Of a stretch of 31,000 nt of DNA, positions 8,473 through 15,863 are shown piece by piece. The notes under the pieces are model-generated. The model was given only the letters and a program-made list of their open reading frames with translations. It ran no database searches and was not told the DNA's origin. Each line of letters begins with the position of its first letter. The first letter of the stretch is position 1. The DNA comes from an uncultured Chloroflexota bacterium (GTDB taxonomy: Bacteria > Chloroflexota > Limnocylindria > Limnocylindrales > Limnocylindraceae): the NCBI GenBank assembly GCA_903851225.1, contig CAINNT010000150.1, positions 1 to 31,000 on the forward strand. The letters run 5' to 3'. Made by a program: the position numbers and the translations under genes.

Positions 8473-9414
8473 CTACGAGCCGATGGGGTGCCAGACGGTC
8501 TTCATCTCGAGGAAGGCGGTAATGCCGTCGATGCGCTCGCCGCGCTCACCATCAAAGGCATCAGCGCGGTCCTTTACGCCGTGTGGGCGTCGCGCCACGC
8601 GGGCAACGTGCTCCGCTGCACCCTGCTCGGCCTCAGTGAGGAGTTCATCAGGGCAGCCCCATAGGTCATACCCGTCGATATCGGCGTGGCGCACTAGGTG
8701 CGGCAAGAGCTCAGTTCGACGTGCGGTGATGATGTTGACCACTCCGGCGGGGACATCGCTGACCGCAAGGGTTTCAGCCAGCGTGACGGCGGGGAGTGGC
8801 GCCGACTCACTCGCAAGAACAATCGCCACATTTCCTCCGGCAAGAATGCCGCCGAGGCGCGAGACGAGACCAAGGAGTGGCGAAGATTCCGGCGCAATGC
8901 AGGCGATGACACCGGTCGGCTCTGGCAGGGTGAAGACGAAGTGCGACGAGGCGACTGGGTTCGTGCCACCCAACACCGCAGACAGTTTATCGGGCCAGCC
9001 CGCGTACCAGACCATGCGGTCAATCGCTGCGGCAACCTCGGCGGCGGCGTCAGACTTCGATGCACCGTGATTGATCAGGTCATCACGGAATTGCGCCGCG
9101 CGCCCCTCCATAAGCTCCGCTACCCGATACAGAATCTGCCCGCGCACCATGGCGGTACGGGCGGCCCATGGCTCTGCGGCGATGCGCGCCACTCGAACCG
9201 CCTCGCGCAAATCTTTGCGTGATCCACCGGCGATGTTGGCGACGCCACCCTTCGCAAGTTTGACTTCACGGCTACGACCCGACTCACTGCGCGGAAATGC
9301 TCCTCCGATGTAGAGCTTGGCGGTGCGGCGCACCTCAAGGCGCTCGGAGACCTCGTTGGTCTCTATCGCCAGCGGGAGGTTGAGCTTCTCGGCGCGCTTC
9401 GACTTCTTCCCCAT
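8473..9414 (-). CDS. Degenerate aldehyde dehydrogenase-like protein (pseudoenzyme, no catalytic Cys)
   Basis: 313 residues that align with the NAD-binding half of aldehyde dehydrogenases but stop before the segment bearing the catalytic glutamate and cysteine. The usual PWNFP oxyanion motif reads PESSP here (in IAPESSPLL), so the catalytic asparagine is also lost. It starts two bases after the stop of the full-length ALDH gene (TGA-CC-ATG), with GAGGAG upstream, so it is translated from the same message. In ALDH16 proteins a catalytic ALDH domain is followed in the same chain by a non-catalytic ALDH-like domain; this looks like the two-gene version. A structural partner role is inferred. The frame is intact and conserved in style, so simple decay seems less likely. 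Confidence 0.75.
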   Translation of the reverse strand: MGKKSKRAEKLNLPLAIETNEVSERLEVRRTAKLYIGGAFPRSESGRSREVKLAKGGVANIAGGSRKDLREAVRVARIAAEPWAARTAMVRGQILYRVAELMEGRAAQFRDDLINHGASKSDAAAEVAAAIDRMVWYAGWPDKLSAVLGGTNPVASSHFVFTLPEPTGVIACIAPESSPLLGLVSRLGGILAGGNVAIVLASESAPLPAVTLAETLAVSDVPAGVVNIITARRTELLPHLVRHADIDGYDLWGCPDELLTEAEQGAAEHVARVARRPHGVKDRADAFDGERGERIDGITAFLEMKTVWHPIGS

Positions 9415-9416
9415 GG

Positions 9417-10976
9417 TCAGGAGCTCCTCAAGTAGGCGTGGAGGCCCTGCATTCCGCCCTCACGTCCGTATCCCGACTCTTTGTAGCCTCCGAACGGCGC
9501 AGTCGGGTCGAAGCGATTGAACGTGTTCGCCCAGACGACGCCGGCCTTGAGGGCGCTGGCGACCTGGAGAATGCGGCTCCCCTTCTCCGTCCAAATGCCG
9601 GCGGAGAGACCGTAAGCGGTGTTGTTCGCCTTTTCGATTGCCTCAGCAACAGTGCGGAACGTGATCGTGGCTAACACCGGCCCGAAGATCTCTTCGCGCG
9701 CAATGCGGTGGCTTTGCGCCACGTTGGTGAAGAGGGTGGGGCGGAAGAACCAGCCGCGCGTTGGCAGATCACATGCGGGCTGCCAGATCTGCGCACCCTC
9801 GGCGACCCCACTCGCGACAAGCTCACCGATCGTCTCCATCTGCGCTTTCGAGTTGATTGCACCGATATCGGTGTTCTTGTCCATCGGATCGCCGATGCGC
9901 AACATCGACATGCGATCACGGAGGCGGGCCAGGAACTCATCGGCGACGGACTCCTGCACCAGGAGGCGGCTGCCGGCGCAGCAGACCTCGCCCTGGTTGA
10001 AGAAGATGCCGTTGACGACACCTTCGACCGCCTGGTCGAGCGCGGCGTCTTCAAAGACGATGTTGGCCGCCTTGCCACCGAGCTCGAGCGTGAGTCCCTT
10101 CCCGTGCCCGGCGATCCCCTTGGCAATGGTCACACCAACCGAGGTGCTGCCGGTGAAGGCGACCTTGGCGACGCGAGGGTCGGTGACGATCGACATACCG
10201 GTGCTGCCGGGACCGGTAACGATGTTGACGACGCCATCGGGGAGTTCGGCCTGGCGGCAGACATCGGCGAAGAGGAGCGCGGTGAGCGGCGTGGTTGAGG
10301 CGGGCTTCAACACCACGGTGTTGCCCGCGGCGAGTGCAGGAGCGATCTTCCACGCCAGCATGAGGAGGGGGAAGTTCCACGGGATCACCTGCCCCACGAC
10401 GCCGTGTGCCTCTGGTCGACGGCCTGGAACGGCATATTCAAGTTTGTCGGCCCAACCTGCGTAGTACCAGAAGTGTGCAGCCGCTAGCGGTACGTCTACG
10501 TCGCGCGATTCGCGGATCGGCTTCCCCGAGTCCATCGTTTCGGTGACGGCAAATTCGCGGCTGCGCTCCTGCAAGATGCGGCTGATGCGGTAGAGATACT
10601 TCGCCCGCTCGCGTGGGTGGAGCTTCGACCAGACCTTGCGATAGGCGCGGTCGGCGGCCTCGATGGCACGGTCGGCGTCCGCGGGCGTTCCCTTCGCGAC
10701 CTCAGCCAGGGGCTCCTCGGTGGCCGGGTTGTAGGTGATGGTGACCTCACCGCCAGAAGGGGCGCGCTCCTTGCCGTCAATGAAGAGGCCGTAGCGCTGG
10801 CGAATCGTAACGATCTCACGGGACTCCGGCGCCGGGGCATAGGTCCAAGGGCTGGTGCCGGCGAGACCTGAGCTTGCCGGGGCAACGGTCGCCGAGGATG
10901 CCGGGGTGGCGCCGCTAGCGGCGCGGGCAGGAGATCGTCGCGGTGCAGCGCTCTTCGGGGATGGGTCACTAGGCAT
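9417..10976 (-). CDS. Aldehyde dehydrogenase, catalytic subunit (ALDH16-like)
   Basis: NAD(P)+-dependent oxidation of an aldehyde to the acid; 519 residues. Catalytic elements are all present: N201 in PWNFP (199-203), E298 in LELGG, C332 in NQGEVCCAGSR, where Q of the usual GQxC is E. The first ~45 residues are a Pro/Ala/Ser-rich tail unlike ordinary ALDHs; APAPESREIV and YGLFIDGKE then lead into the fold. Given the neighbouring deoC, acetaldehyde from deoxyribose-5-phosphate is a reasonable substrate, though this is context only. ATG 10976 has a -10-like TAGGAT six bases upstream and no Shine-Dalgarno. The next gene encodes a non-catalytic ALDH partner. Confidence 0.9.
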   Translation of the reverse strand: MPSDPSPKSAAPRRSPARAASGATPASSATVAPASSGLAGTSPWTYAPAPESREIVTIRQRYGLFIDGKERAPSGGEVTITYNPATEEPLAEVAKGTPADADRAIEAADRAYRKVWSKLHPRERAKYLYRISRILQERSREFAVTETMDSGKPIRESRDVDVPLAAAHFWYYAGWADKLEYAVPGRRPEAHGVVGQVIPWNFPLLMLAWKIAPALAAGNTVVLKPASTTPLTALLFADVCRQAELPDGVVNIVTGPGSTGMSIVTDPRVAKVAFTGSTSVGVTIAKGIAGHGKGLTLELGGKAANIVFEDAALDQAVEGVVNGIFFNQGEVCCAGSRLLVQESVADEFLARLRDRMSMLRIGDPMDKNTDIGAINSKAQMETIGELVASGVAEGAQIWQPACDLPTRGWFFRPTLFTNVAQSHRIAREEIFGPVLATITFRTVAEAIEKANNTAYGLSAGIWTEKGSRILQVASALKAGVVWANTFNRFDPTAPFGGYKESGYGREGGMQGLHAYLRSS

Positions 10977-10982
10977 AGGTGC

Positions 10983-10988
10983 ATCCTA
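10983..10988 (-). promoter_or_regulatory. -10-like box for leaderless ALDH transcript
   Basis: TAGGAT on the minus strand, separated by six bases (GCACCT) from ATG 10976. No purine-rich ribosome-binding site is present. The spacing places the expected transcription start at or next to the A of the ATG. Confidence 0.45.
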
Positions 10989-11011
10989 GCGCGCCGACCG
11001 CTTTCCGCGAC

Positions 11012-11030
11012 GCGATGTATCGCCTACCCT
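11012..11030 (+). promoter_or_regulatory. -10-like box and overlapping dyad before the patD-like gene
   Basis: TACCCT (11025-11030) ends six bases before ATG 11037. Just upstream, GCGAT-GT-ATCGC (11012-11023) is a 12-base dyad that would sit inside the promoter spacer, where a repressor could bind. A -35 element is not obvious. Promoter and operator roles are inferred. Confidence 0.4.
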
Positions 11031-11036
11031 TCGCGC

Positions 11037-12566
11037 ATGGCAATCCTTACGCCTAAGGCGGTTCCACCTTTCACCCCGACCATGCTGATCGACGGCGAGT
11101 CGCGCGGGGCGACTGGCGGCAGGACCTTCACACTGCGACATCCGGCGAGCGGCGAGGCAATCGGTGAGATTCCACATGCAACCCCTACCGACGTCGACGC
11201 TGCCATCAGTGCCGCCAGACGTGCGTTTGACACTGGCGGCTGGCGAACCGCCCTACCCGCCGAACGGGCGCGACTGCTGCTAGCGCTTGCCGACGCCGTT
11301 GAGCGGGAGGCCGAACAGTTCGCCGACCTGGAGGTTTGGCAAACTGGTACCGCCCGTAAGTTGCGACGCGATGGCGACATTCCGGCGGTGATCGACCACT
11401 TGCGCTACTTCGCCGGAATTCTGCGCGCCCCAGAAGGGATCGCCGCCGGTGAATACACCGGCAACCACACGTCAATGATTCGGCGCGAGCCGATCGGTGT
11501 TGCGGCACTCATCGCACCGTGGAATTATCCACTCGCCATGGCGGTCTGGCAGGCTGCGCCGGCCCTCGCCGCAGGAAACACCGTGGTGATGAAGCCAGCC
11601 AGCGCCACACCACTTGCGGCACTCCGCCTTGCCGAGTTAGCGCGAGAGGTTGGATTCCCTGCGGGTGTCGTCAACATCATCACTGGTCCAGGCGCTGAGA
11701 TCGGTGCGCAATTCGCCGCTGACCCACGAATCGACATCGTCGCGCTCACCGGCGACAGCGCTACCGGTCGCGAGCTGATGGCCGCGGGCGCGCCAACACT
11801 CAAGCGGCTGCATCTTGAACTCGGTGGCAAGGCGCCGTTCGTTGTCTTTGAAGATGCGGACATTGAGGCGGCAGCGCGCGGTGCAGTGGCTGGTGCCTTC
11901 GTCAATGGCGGACAAGACTGCACGGCGGCTACCCGCCTCTATGCGCAGGCCGCCATCTTCGACCGCCTTGTCGCCCGGATTGCAGAACTCACCACCCAGG
12001 TGCGCATCGGCGATCCATTCAGTCCGACGACGGATCTCGGCTCGCTCATCTCACGCACGCACCGCGATCGAGTCGCGGGCTATGTTGACCGCGCCGTTGC
12101 TGCGGGAGCGCGCATTGTTGTCGGCGGCAGTGCGCGACCGAGCGGCATGCCGGCGGACGGCGCCTTCTTTGCACCAACCCTCATCGTCGGCGCGCAGCAG
12201 TCCAGTGAGATCGTGCAGCAAGAGGTCTTCGGCCCAGTGCTCGTCGCGCTTCCTTTCAACGACGAGGCAGAGGCGATCGCCTTGGCAAATGACACGCCCT
12301 ACGGACTCGCCTCCAGCTGCTGGACGAGCGACGTCGCGCGGGCGCAGCGAATGGCGGCGGCCCTCAACTTTGGCGCGGTATTGATCAATGACCATCTCCC
12401 ATTCTTGAGCGAGATGCCGCACGGCGGCTTCAAGCAGTCAGGATTCGGTAAAGATCTCAGCCGCTACTCCTTCGAGGAATACACGCAGATCAAGCATGTG
12501 GCGATTGAGATCACGGGCGACGCTGAGAAACCGTGGCACTGGACCATCTTCGGAGAGCCGAAGTAG
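11037..12566 (+). CDS. patD: Aldehyde dehydrogenase, gamma-aminobutyraldehyde dehydrogenase-like
   Basis: Full-length ALDH of 509 residues. N163 (PWNYP), E261 (LELGG) and C295 (GGQDCTAATRLY) are the catalytic set. The GQDCTAA-RLYAQ stretch and the C-terminal SEMPHGGFKQSGFGKDLS resemble E. coli PatD and related aminobutyraldehyde/betaine-aldehyde dehydrogenases more than the adjacent ALDH. PatD oxidises 4-aminobutanal from putrescine to GABA; an agmatinase-family gene about 5 kb away would fit a polyamine route, but no transaminase or oxidase linking them is in the window. Divergent from the ALDH pair, with its own leaderless-type promoter. Substrate assignment is moderate. Confidence 0.75.
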   Translation: MAILTPKAVPPFTPTMLIDGESRGATGGRTFTLRHPASGEAIGEIPHATPTDVDAAISAARRAFDTGGWRTALPAERARLLLALADAVEREAEQFADLEVWQTGTARKLRRDGDIPAVIDHLRYFAGILRAPEGIAAGEYTGNHTSMIRREPIGVAALIAPWNYPLAMAVWQAAPALAAGNTVVMKPASATPLAALRLAELAREVGFPAGVVNIITGPGAEIGAQFAADPRIDIVALTGDSATGRELMAAGAPTLKRLHLELGGKAPFVVFEDADIEAAARGAVAGAFVNGGQDCTAATRLYAQAAIFDRLVARIAELTTQVRIGDPFSPTTDLGSLISRTHRDRVAGYVDRAVAAGARIVVGGSARPSGMPADGAFFAPTLIVGAQQSSEIVQQEVFGPVLVALPFNDEAEAIALANDTPYGLASSCWTSDVARAQRMAAALNFGAVLINDHLPFLSEMPHGGFKQSGFGKDLSRYSFEEYTQIKHVAIEITGDAEKPWHWTIFGEPK

Positions 12567-12574
12567 CGGCTCCC

Positions 12575-12979
12575 CTAGCTTCCGAGGAGTAAGTCCAGCC
12601 ACGCGTCCAGTGGTGAACGAGTGGGTGCCTCTGGGCTGATCCGCCGTGCGCCTGAGCCGGGGGCGTCCTCCGGCAGTGGCGGAGCATCCGCCGCCAATAC
12701 GAACGGCCGCTCCACGGCAGAGCCAAGGCTATACCCACGAGCAACGAGCTCAAGGAATGCGGCGTCGTCGAGAAGCACGCGCTCTGCCGTCAGTGCATCA
12801 GCTCGTGCTTGGAGCGCTGCGGTCTCGTCGCGAAGCTGTGCCAAGCGCGCATTCACCTGAATGACGCCGACAAGGTTTCGTCCAAACTCGACAACGAAGA
12901 GCGCGACGATCAGGGCCTGACCGAGGAAGATGAGCGCGCCACGCGTGGTATTTGTGCGCCGTCGGATCAGGGTCCTCAT
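12575..12979 (-). CDS. FtsB/DivIC-type septum formation initiator protein
   Basis: Small bitopic membrane protein, 134 residues. A basic N-terminus (MRTLIRRRTN) precedes one membrane helix at about 14-32, a predicted coiled coil at about 38-72 (NARLAQLRDETAALQARADALTAE is the heptad region), and then DDAAFLELVARGY, matching the short post-coil motif of FtsB/DivIC. A Pro/Ala-rich tail follows. Such proteins link FtsL and FtsQ/DivIB in the divisome. The start ATG 12979 is preferred over a longer frame from 13051, which would overlap the divergent gene's start and add no conserved sequence. A TTGACG/GAAACT promoter with 17-base spacing sits immediately upstream. Confidence 0.75.
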   Translation of the reverse strand: MRTLIRRRTNTTRGALIFLGQALIVALFVVEFGRNLVGVIQVNARLAQLRDETAALQARADALTAERVLLDDAAFLELVARGYSLGSAVERPFVLAADAPPLPEDAPGSGARRISPEAPTRSPLDAWLDLLLGS

Positions 12980-12985
12980 GACCTC

Positions 12986-13014
12986 AGTTTCCGTGCCCCA
13001 TCGAATCGCGTCAA
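12986..13014 (-). promoter_or_regulatory. Sigma-70-like promoter of the FtsB-like gene
   Basis: On the minus strand TTGACG (13014-13009), a 17-base spacer and GAAACT (12991-12986), which ends six bases before ATG 12979. This is the best -35 match among the start-adjacent promoters I examined, and it supports leaderless initiation, although a weak GAGG is also present in the six bases. Confidence 0.45.
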
Positions 13015-13036
13015 GCAGGGGCGAGGTTCGAGGTGC

Positions 13037-13042
13037 TAGCCT
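13037..13042 (+). promoter_or_regulatory. -10-like box before the unknown 138-residue protein
   Basis: TAGCCT seven bases before ATG 13050, with no ribosome-binding site. It helps choose 13050 as start over the longer frame from 12930. Confidence 0.35.
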
Positions 13043-13049
13043 GCATGGC

Positions 13050-13466
13050 ATGTACTTCTATGAACTTCACGAAGCAGACGACGAGCTCGCGATTGGCTTG
13101 ACCCTGGCCCATGACGAAGCCTTTGCACCAAGTGAATTCCTGGCCATGGTCGAGACTGCCCGCAGCCGGGTGATCGACACCTTTGCCGAAGACTCCCTCA
13201 TCGAGGCGATCGCAGCAGAGCTGGAACGCGAGCACGATTTTGCCGCCGCATCGGACACTCGCTTGGTTGCAGCGGTCGGTGTCTCTTCCGAAGAGGGCGA
13301 GACACGACTCCTCATGCACGAGCGAGCGAGCGCGGACACCGGCAACGACGGCGCGGAGGTGGATCCCGACCTGGCGATCGCTGAGGCGCTGCTCTCGGGG
13401 CGCGAGCCGACCGGCCTGCGAACAGCGGTGGTTGATCTTGAAAGGAACGACTCGCTCGACTCGTAA
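13050..13466 (+). CDS. Acidic hypothetical protein, 138 residues
   Basis: I do not recognise the family. The protein begins MYFYELHEADDELAIGL and is strongly acidic, with no signal peptide, no membrane segment and no cysteine. Predicted helices dominate the first 75 residues; the C-terminal part (EVDPDLAIAEALLSGREPTGL) may form a separate short helical element. The start was placed at 13050 because a longer frame would begin inside the divergent FtsB-like gene and its first 40 residues look like antisense of it. It is divergent from the FtsB-like gene and convergent with the CapA-like gene, with 16 bases between stops. Codon use and an intact frame between two real genes support it being expressed. 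Confidence 0.65.
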   Translation: MYFYELHEADDELAIGLTLAHDEAFAPSEFLAMVETARSRVIDTFAEDSLIEAIAAELEREHDFAAASDTRLVAAVGVSSEEGETRLLMHERASADTGNDGAEVDPDLAIAEALLSGREPTGLRTAVVDLERNDSLDS

Positions 13467-13482
13467 GGAGCGGAGGGTCGTG

Positions 13483-15090
13483 CTACCAGCGCGGCAGGCC
13501 CTTGGAGCCCTTCCACACGCGATTCATGATGGGCACGCCATCGGTGGCAACATCGACAAAGTTAGGTTGAGACTGTCGCAAGATCACCGTCGGCAACATG
13601 CGCGTGCTCACAAGTCGCGACCCAGCGAACGTTGACTCGATGACGAGACCCTGCGCCGTCTCCACCGACCAGTTCTGATCAAAGATGAAGTTCCCCATCG
13701 AGTAGAAGACGGGTTTGTCATTGATGATCTCCATCGCACTCGCCCAATGGGAGTGCGATCCGAGAATCATGTCGGCGCCAGCCTCGATCGCCCGCTTAGC
13801 GAACCGGCGCTGCGATGCGGTCGGGTGCGCCTGAAATTCCAGGCCCCAATGTGGGAAGACGATCACGACGTCGGCTCCCGCGGCACGAGCCGCAGCAATA
13901 GAGGCTCGCATCTCTAGGACACCGATCGGTGCGCTCCCCGCTCGATCGACCCGAGCATGAGTGCTCGGGTTGACCTGATCAACGGCGACGATGCCAACGG
14001 TGACGCCGCCGACGTTTGTGAGCCATGGGCGCTGAGCTTCAGCGAGGTTGGCTCCAGCGCCACCGCTACCCATGCCGGCCGCCTTGACAGCGGCGATCGT
14101 CTCGGGGATGCGGGAGACACCGCCATCGCCGATGTGATTGTTCGCCAGCGAGAGGAAATCGATCCCCGCCTCTTTCAGGACGCGAAGCAGGGCGGGATTG
14201 CCTGTGAAGGTCGTCCCTGAATTGTGCTGACGCCACCTTTTCGGTGTCGGAGATTCCAAGTTGGCGATCGAGAGATCTGCGTTCTGGAAGAGGGAGCGCA
14301 TCAGGCCGTTGACGCCTCCGTCGCGCACGTACCGAGCGGCGACGCGGGGAACTCCGAACTGGCTGCAACAGGTCGTACCCGTGATATCGGCAAAACCGCC
14401 ATCGAAGAGTGAGTCTGCACCGCGAGTCGATCGCTTCGCATCTGCCGAGACGCCACGGTCAAGCAGGATGTCACCACCAGCTGCGAGCGTCCACGCTGTG
14501 GCAGGATCGTATGCCTGTGGCCCTGAGATCCACTCTGCAGGGATCGATGTGTCAGGAGGGAGTTCGGCGCGTAGGGGCCATTCCGCGAGCGTGGCGATGT
14601 GATTCACGCCAACAATGGCAGCGCCCTCCCATGTCAGCGTGCGGAGTGCCGGCTCAATCGCAGCGAGTCGCACGAATCCCGCAGCCTTCTCGTCAGCGGC
14701 CAGCGCCGCCTTGAGGGCGGTACGGTCCGCGACGAGCGACAAGCGCGAAGCGATCGCAGTGGCTGAGAGGCCGAGCGCGGCAAGGATAGGAGTCGCCTCT
14801 GCTGAGATGAGGACGAGCTTCGTGATCGGGATCGTCCCTCCTACTTCCGCAAGGCGAGCGATGCCACCGCTCGTCAGGGCCGTGAGGGTGCTGCGGTATC
14901 CCGCGACCGGGATCAGCGGGCTTCGGGTATCGGCAGCCGGGGTGATGCTTGGGCTACTTGAGGGATCCCCGATTGACCCTGATGGCGCAGCAGATGTGCC
15001 ACACGCCGCAGCAAGCAGGAGCGCAAGTGCGAGCGTAAAGATGCTGCGGCGTCGCGGCGACGGTGCGTCGGTGACTGCGGGTAGATCCAC
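13483..15090 (-). CDS. CapA-family lipoprotein with N-terminal extra domain
   Basis: 535-residue predicted lipoprotein: signal peptide with lipid-attachment Cys30 (ALLLAAAC), then a low-complexity tether. The C-terminal ~350 residues are a CapA/PgsA metallophosphatase-like domain: AGGDILLDRG, ANLESPT, LANNHIGDGG, FPHWGLE and GSHSHW provide the expected metal ligands, and SMGNFIFDQ closes the fold. CapA proteins take part in poly-gamma-glutamate capsule synthesis, but capB and capC are absent here, so that role is not shown. Residues ~45-200 are not CapA; phrases such as IPVAGYRSTLTALTSGGIARL resemble a periplasmic binding-protein lobe, a tentative reading. The only usable start is GTG 15090, six bases after a -10-like TAGGAT. 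Confidence 0.82.
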   Translation of the reverse strand: MDLPAVTDAPSPRRRSIFTLALALLLAAACGTSAAPSGSIGDPSSSPSITPAADTRSPLIPVAGYRSTLTALTSGGIARLAEVGGTIPITKLVLISAEATPILAALGLSATAIASRLSLVADRTALKAALAADEKAAGFVRLAAIEPALRTLTWEGAAIVGVNHIATLAEWPLRAELPPDTSIPAEWISGPQAYDPATAWTLAAGGDILLDRGVSADAKRSTRGADSLFDGGFADITGTTCCSQFGVPRVAARYVRDGGVNGLMRSLFQNADLSIANLESPTPKRWRQHNSGTTFTGNPALLRVLKEAGIDFLSLANNHIGDGGVSRIPETIAAVKAAGMGSGGAGANLAEAQRPWLTNVGGVTVGIVAVDQVNPSTHARVDRAGSAPIGVLEMRASIAAARAAGADVVIVFPHWGLEFQAHPTASQRRFAKRAIEAGADMILGSHSHWASAMEIINDKPVFYSMGNFIFDQNWSVETAQGLVIESTFAGSRLVSTRMLPTVILRQSQPNFVDVATDGVPIMNRVWKGSKGLPRW

Positions 15091-15095
15091 AGGGT

Positions 15096-15102
15096 TATCC
15101 TA
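15096..15102. promoter_or_regulatory. Overlapping divergent -10 boxes in a 17-bp gap
   Basis: The 17 bases between the capA-like GTG (15090) and the mtnN ATG (15108) hold TATCCT on plus (15096-15101, six bases before ATG) and TAGGAT on minus (15102-15097, six bases before GTG). The two boxes share five base pairs, so both promoters could not be occupied at once. Sequence seen; promoter function inferred. Confidence 0.5.
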
Positions 15103-15107
15103 CCGCT

Positions 15108-15863
15108 ATGCAGCGTCAACTCCGACTGGATGGGCCAACGCTCATAGCTGCGGCGCTCAGCGAGGAGCGGGCGGCCCTTGAGGCTCTTGCCGGGGACCTG
15201 TCGCCACACTCGGTTCCCGGACTCGAAGAGGGTGCGCTGCTCATCGGTCGAATCGACAGCCACCCAGTAGCGCTGCTGCGTTGTGGCGTAGGCAAGGTCG
15301 CCTCGGTGGTTTCCGTCACCGCCGCCTTTGCCCTTAGGCCGCGGTGCGTTATCTCGGTTGGATCCGCCGGCGCCCTCCATGCGGGGTATCGCCTGGGCGA
15401 CGTGCTCCTCGCCGATGGCGTTCTGCAGCATGACTTTGCGGCCGCGGAGGCCGACGGCATGCGACTCTTCGGCTACGGCGCCACGATCCCTTCAAAGGGC
15501 GACCCTCTTCTGGTTGCCGACGGCGAGCTCGTCACGGCCGCTCTTGGGGCCGCCGCGCCAACAGCCGAGCGCCTTGGGATCAACCTCCGCCGTGGCCGCA
15601 TCGCCACGGGCGACTGGTTCGTTGCCGACCAGGGGGTTCGTGACGCGATCGCCGCCCGCAGTAACGCCGACCTCGTTGAGATGGAAGGGGCAGCAATCGC
15701 CTACGCGGCACGCACGTACGGCGTTCCGTGGCTCGTCATTCGCAGCGTGAGCGACGCGGGTGACGGAGAGGCGCCAGCCAATTTCTGGGAGTACCTTGCG
15801 CTGGCCTCGAAGAACGCCGCAGAGATTACGCGTGCGATCCTTCCGACGCTAGGGGGTCGCTAG
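15108..15863 (+). CDS. mtnN: 5'-Methylthioadenosine/S-adenosylhomocysteine nucleosidase
   Basis: Hydrolyses MTA and SAH (and often 5'-deoxyadenosine) to adenine plus the thioribose product, recycling methyltransferase and polyamine by-products. 251 residues. ALSEE near residue 19 supplies the catalytic-base glutamate; VGSAGAL (84-90) binds substrate; VEMEGAA (190-196) and RSVSDAGD (212-219, catalytic D216) complete the active site. The N-terminus is about ten residues longer than E. coli MtnN. ATG 15108 lacks a Shine-Dalgarno and stands six bases behind TATCCT. Its stop overlaps that of the convergent murI (shared CTAG). The neighbouring methyltransferase and agmatinase genes would both feed such a salvage step. 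Confidence 0.88.
   Translation: MQRQLRLDGPTLIAAALSEERAALEALAGDLSPHSVPGLEEGALLIGRIDSHPVALLRCGVGKVASVVSVTAAFALRPRCVISVGSAGALHAGYRLGDVLLADGVLQHDFAAAEADGMRLFGYGATIPSKGDPLLVADGELVTAALGAAAPTAERLGINLRRGRIATGDWFVADQGVRDAIAARSNADLVEMEGAAIAYAARTYGVPWLVIRSVSDAGDGEAPANFWEYLALASKNAAEITRAILPTLGGR

Noticed and set aside
8473..9414. Pseudogene made by decay of an ALDH
   Set aside because: The frame is intact, has a proper coupled start and stop, and fits the known non-catalytic ALDH16 partner domain, so a pseudoenzyme is more likely than a dying gene.
9619..10464. Plus-strand 281-codon frame opposite the catalytic ALDH
   Set aside because: Antisense to conserved ALDH motifs; long frames on the other strand are expected at this GC content.
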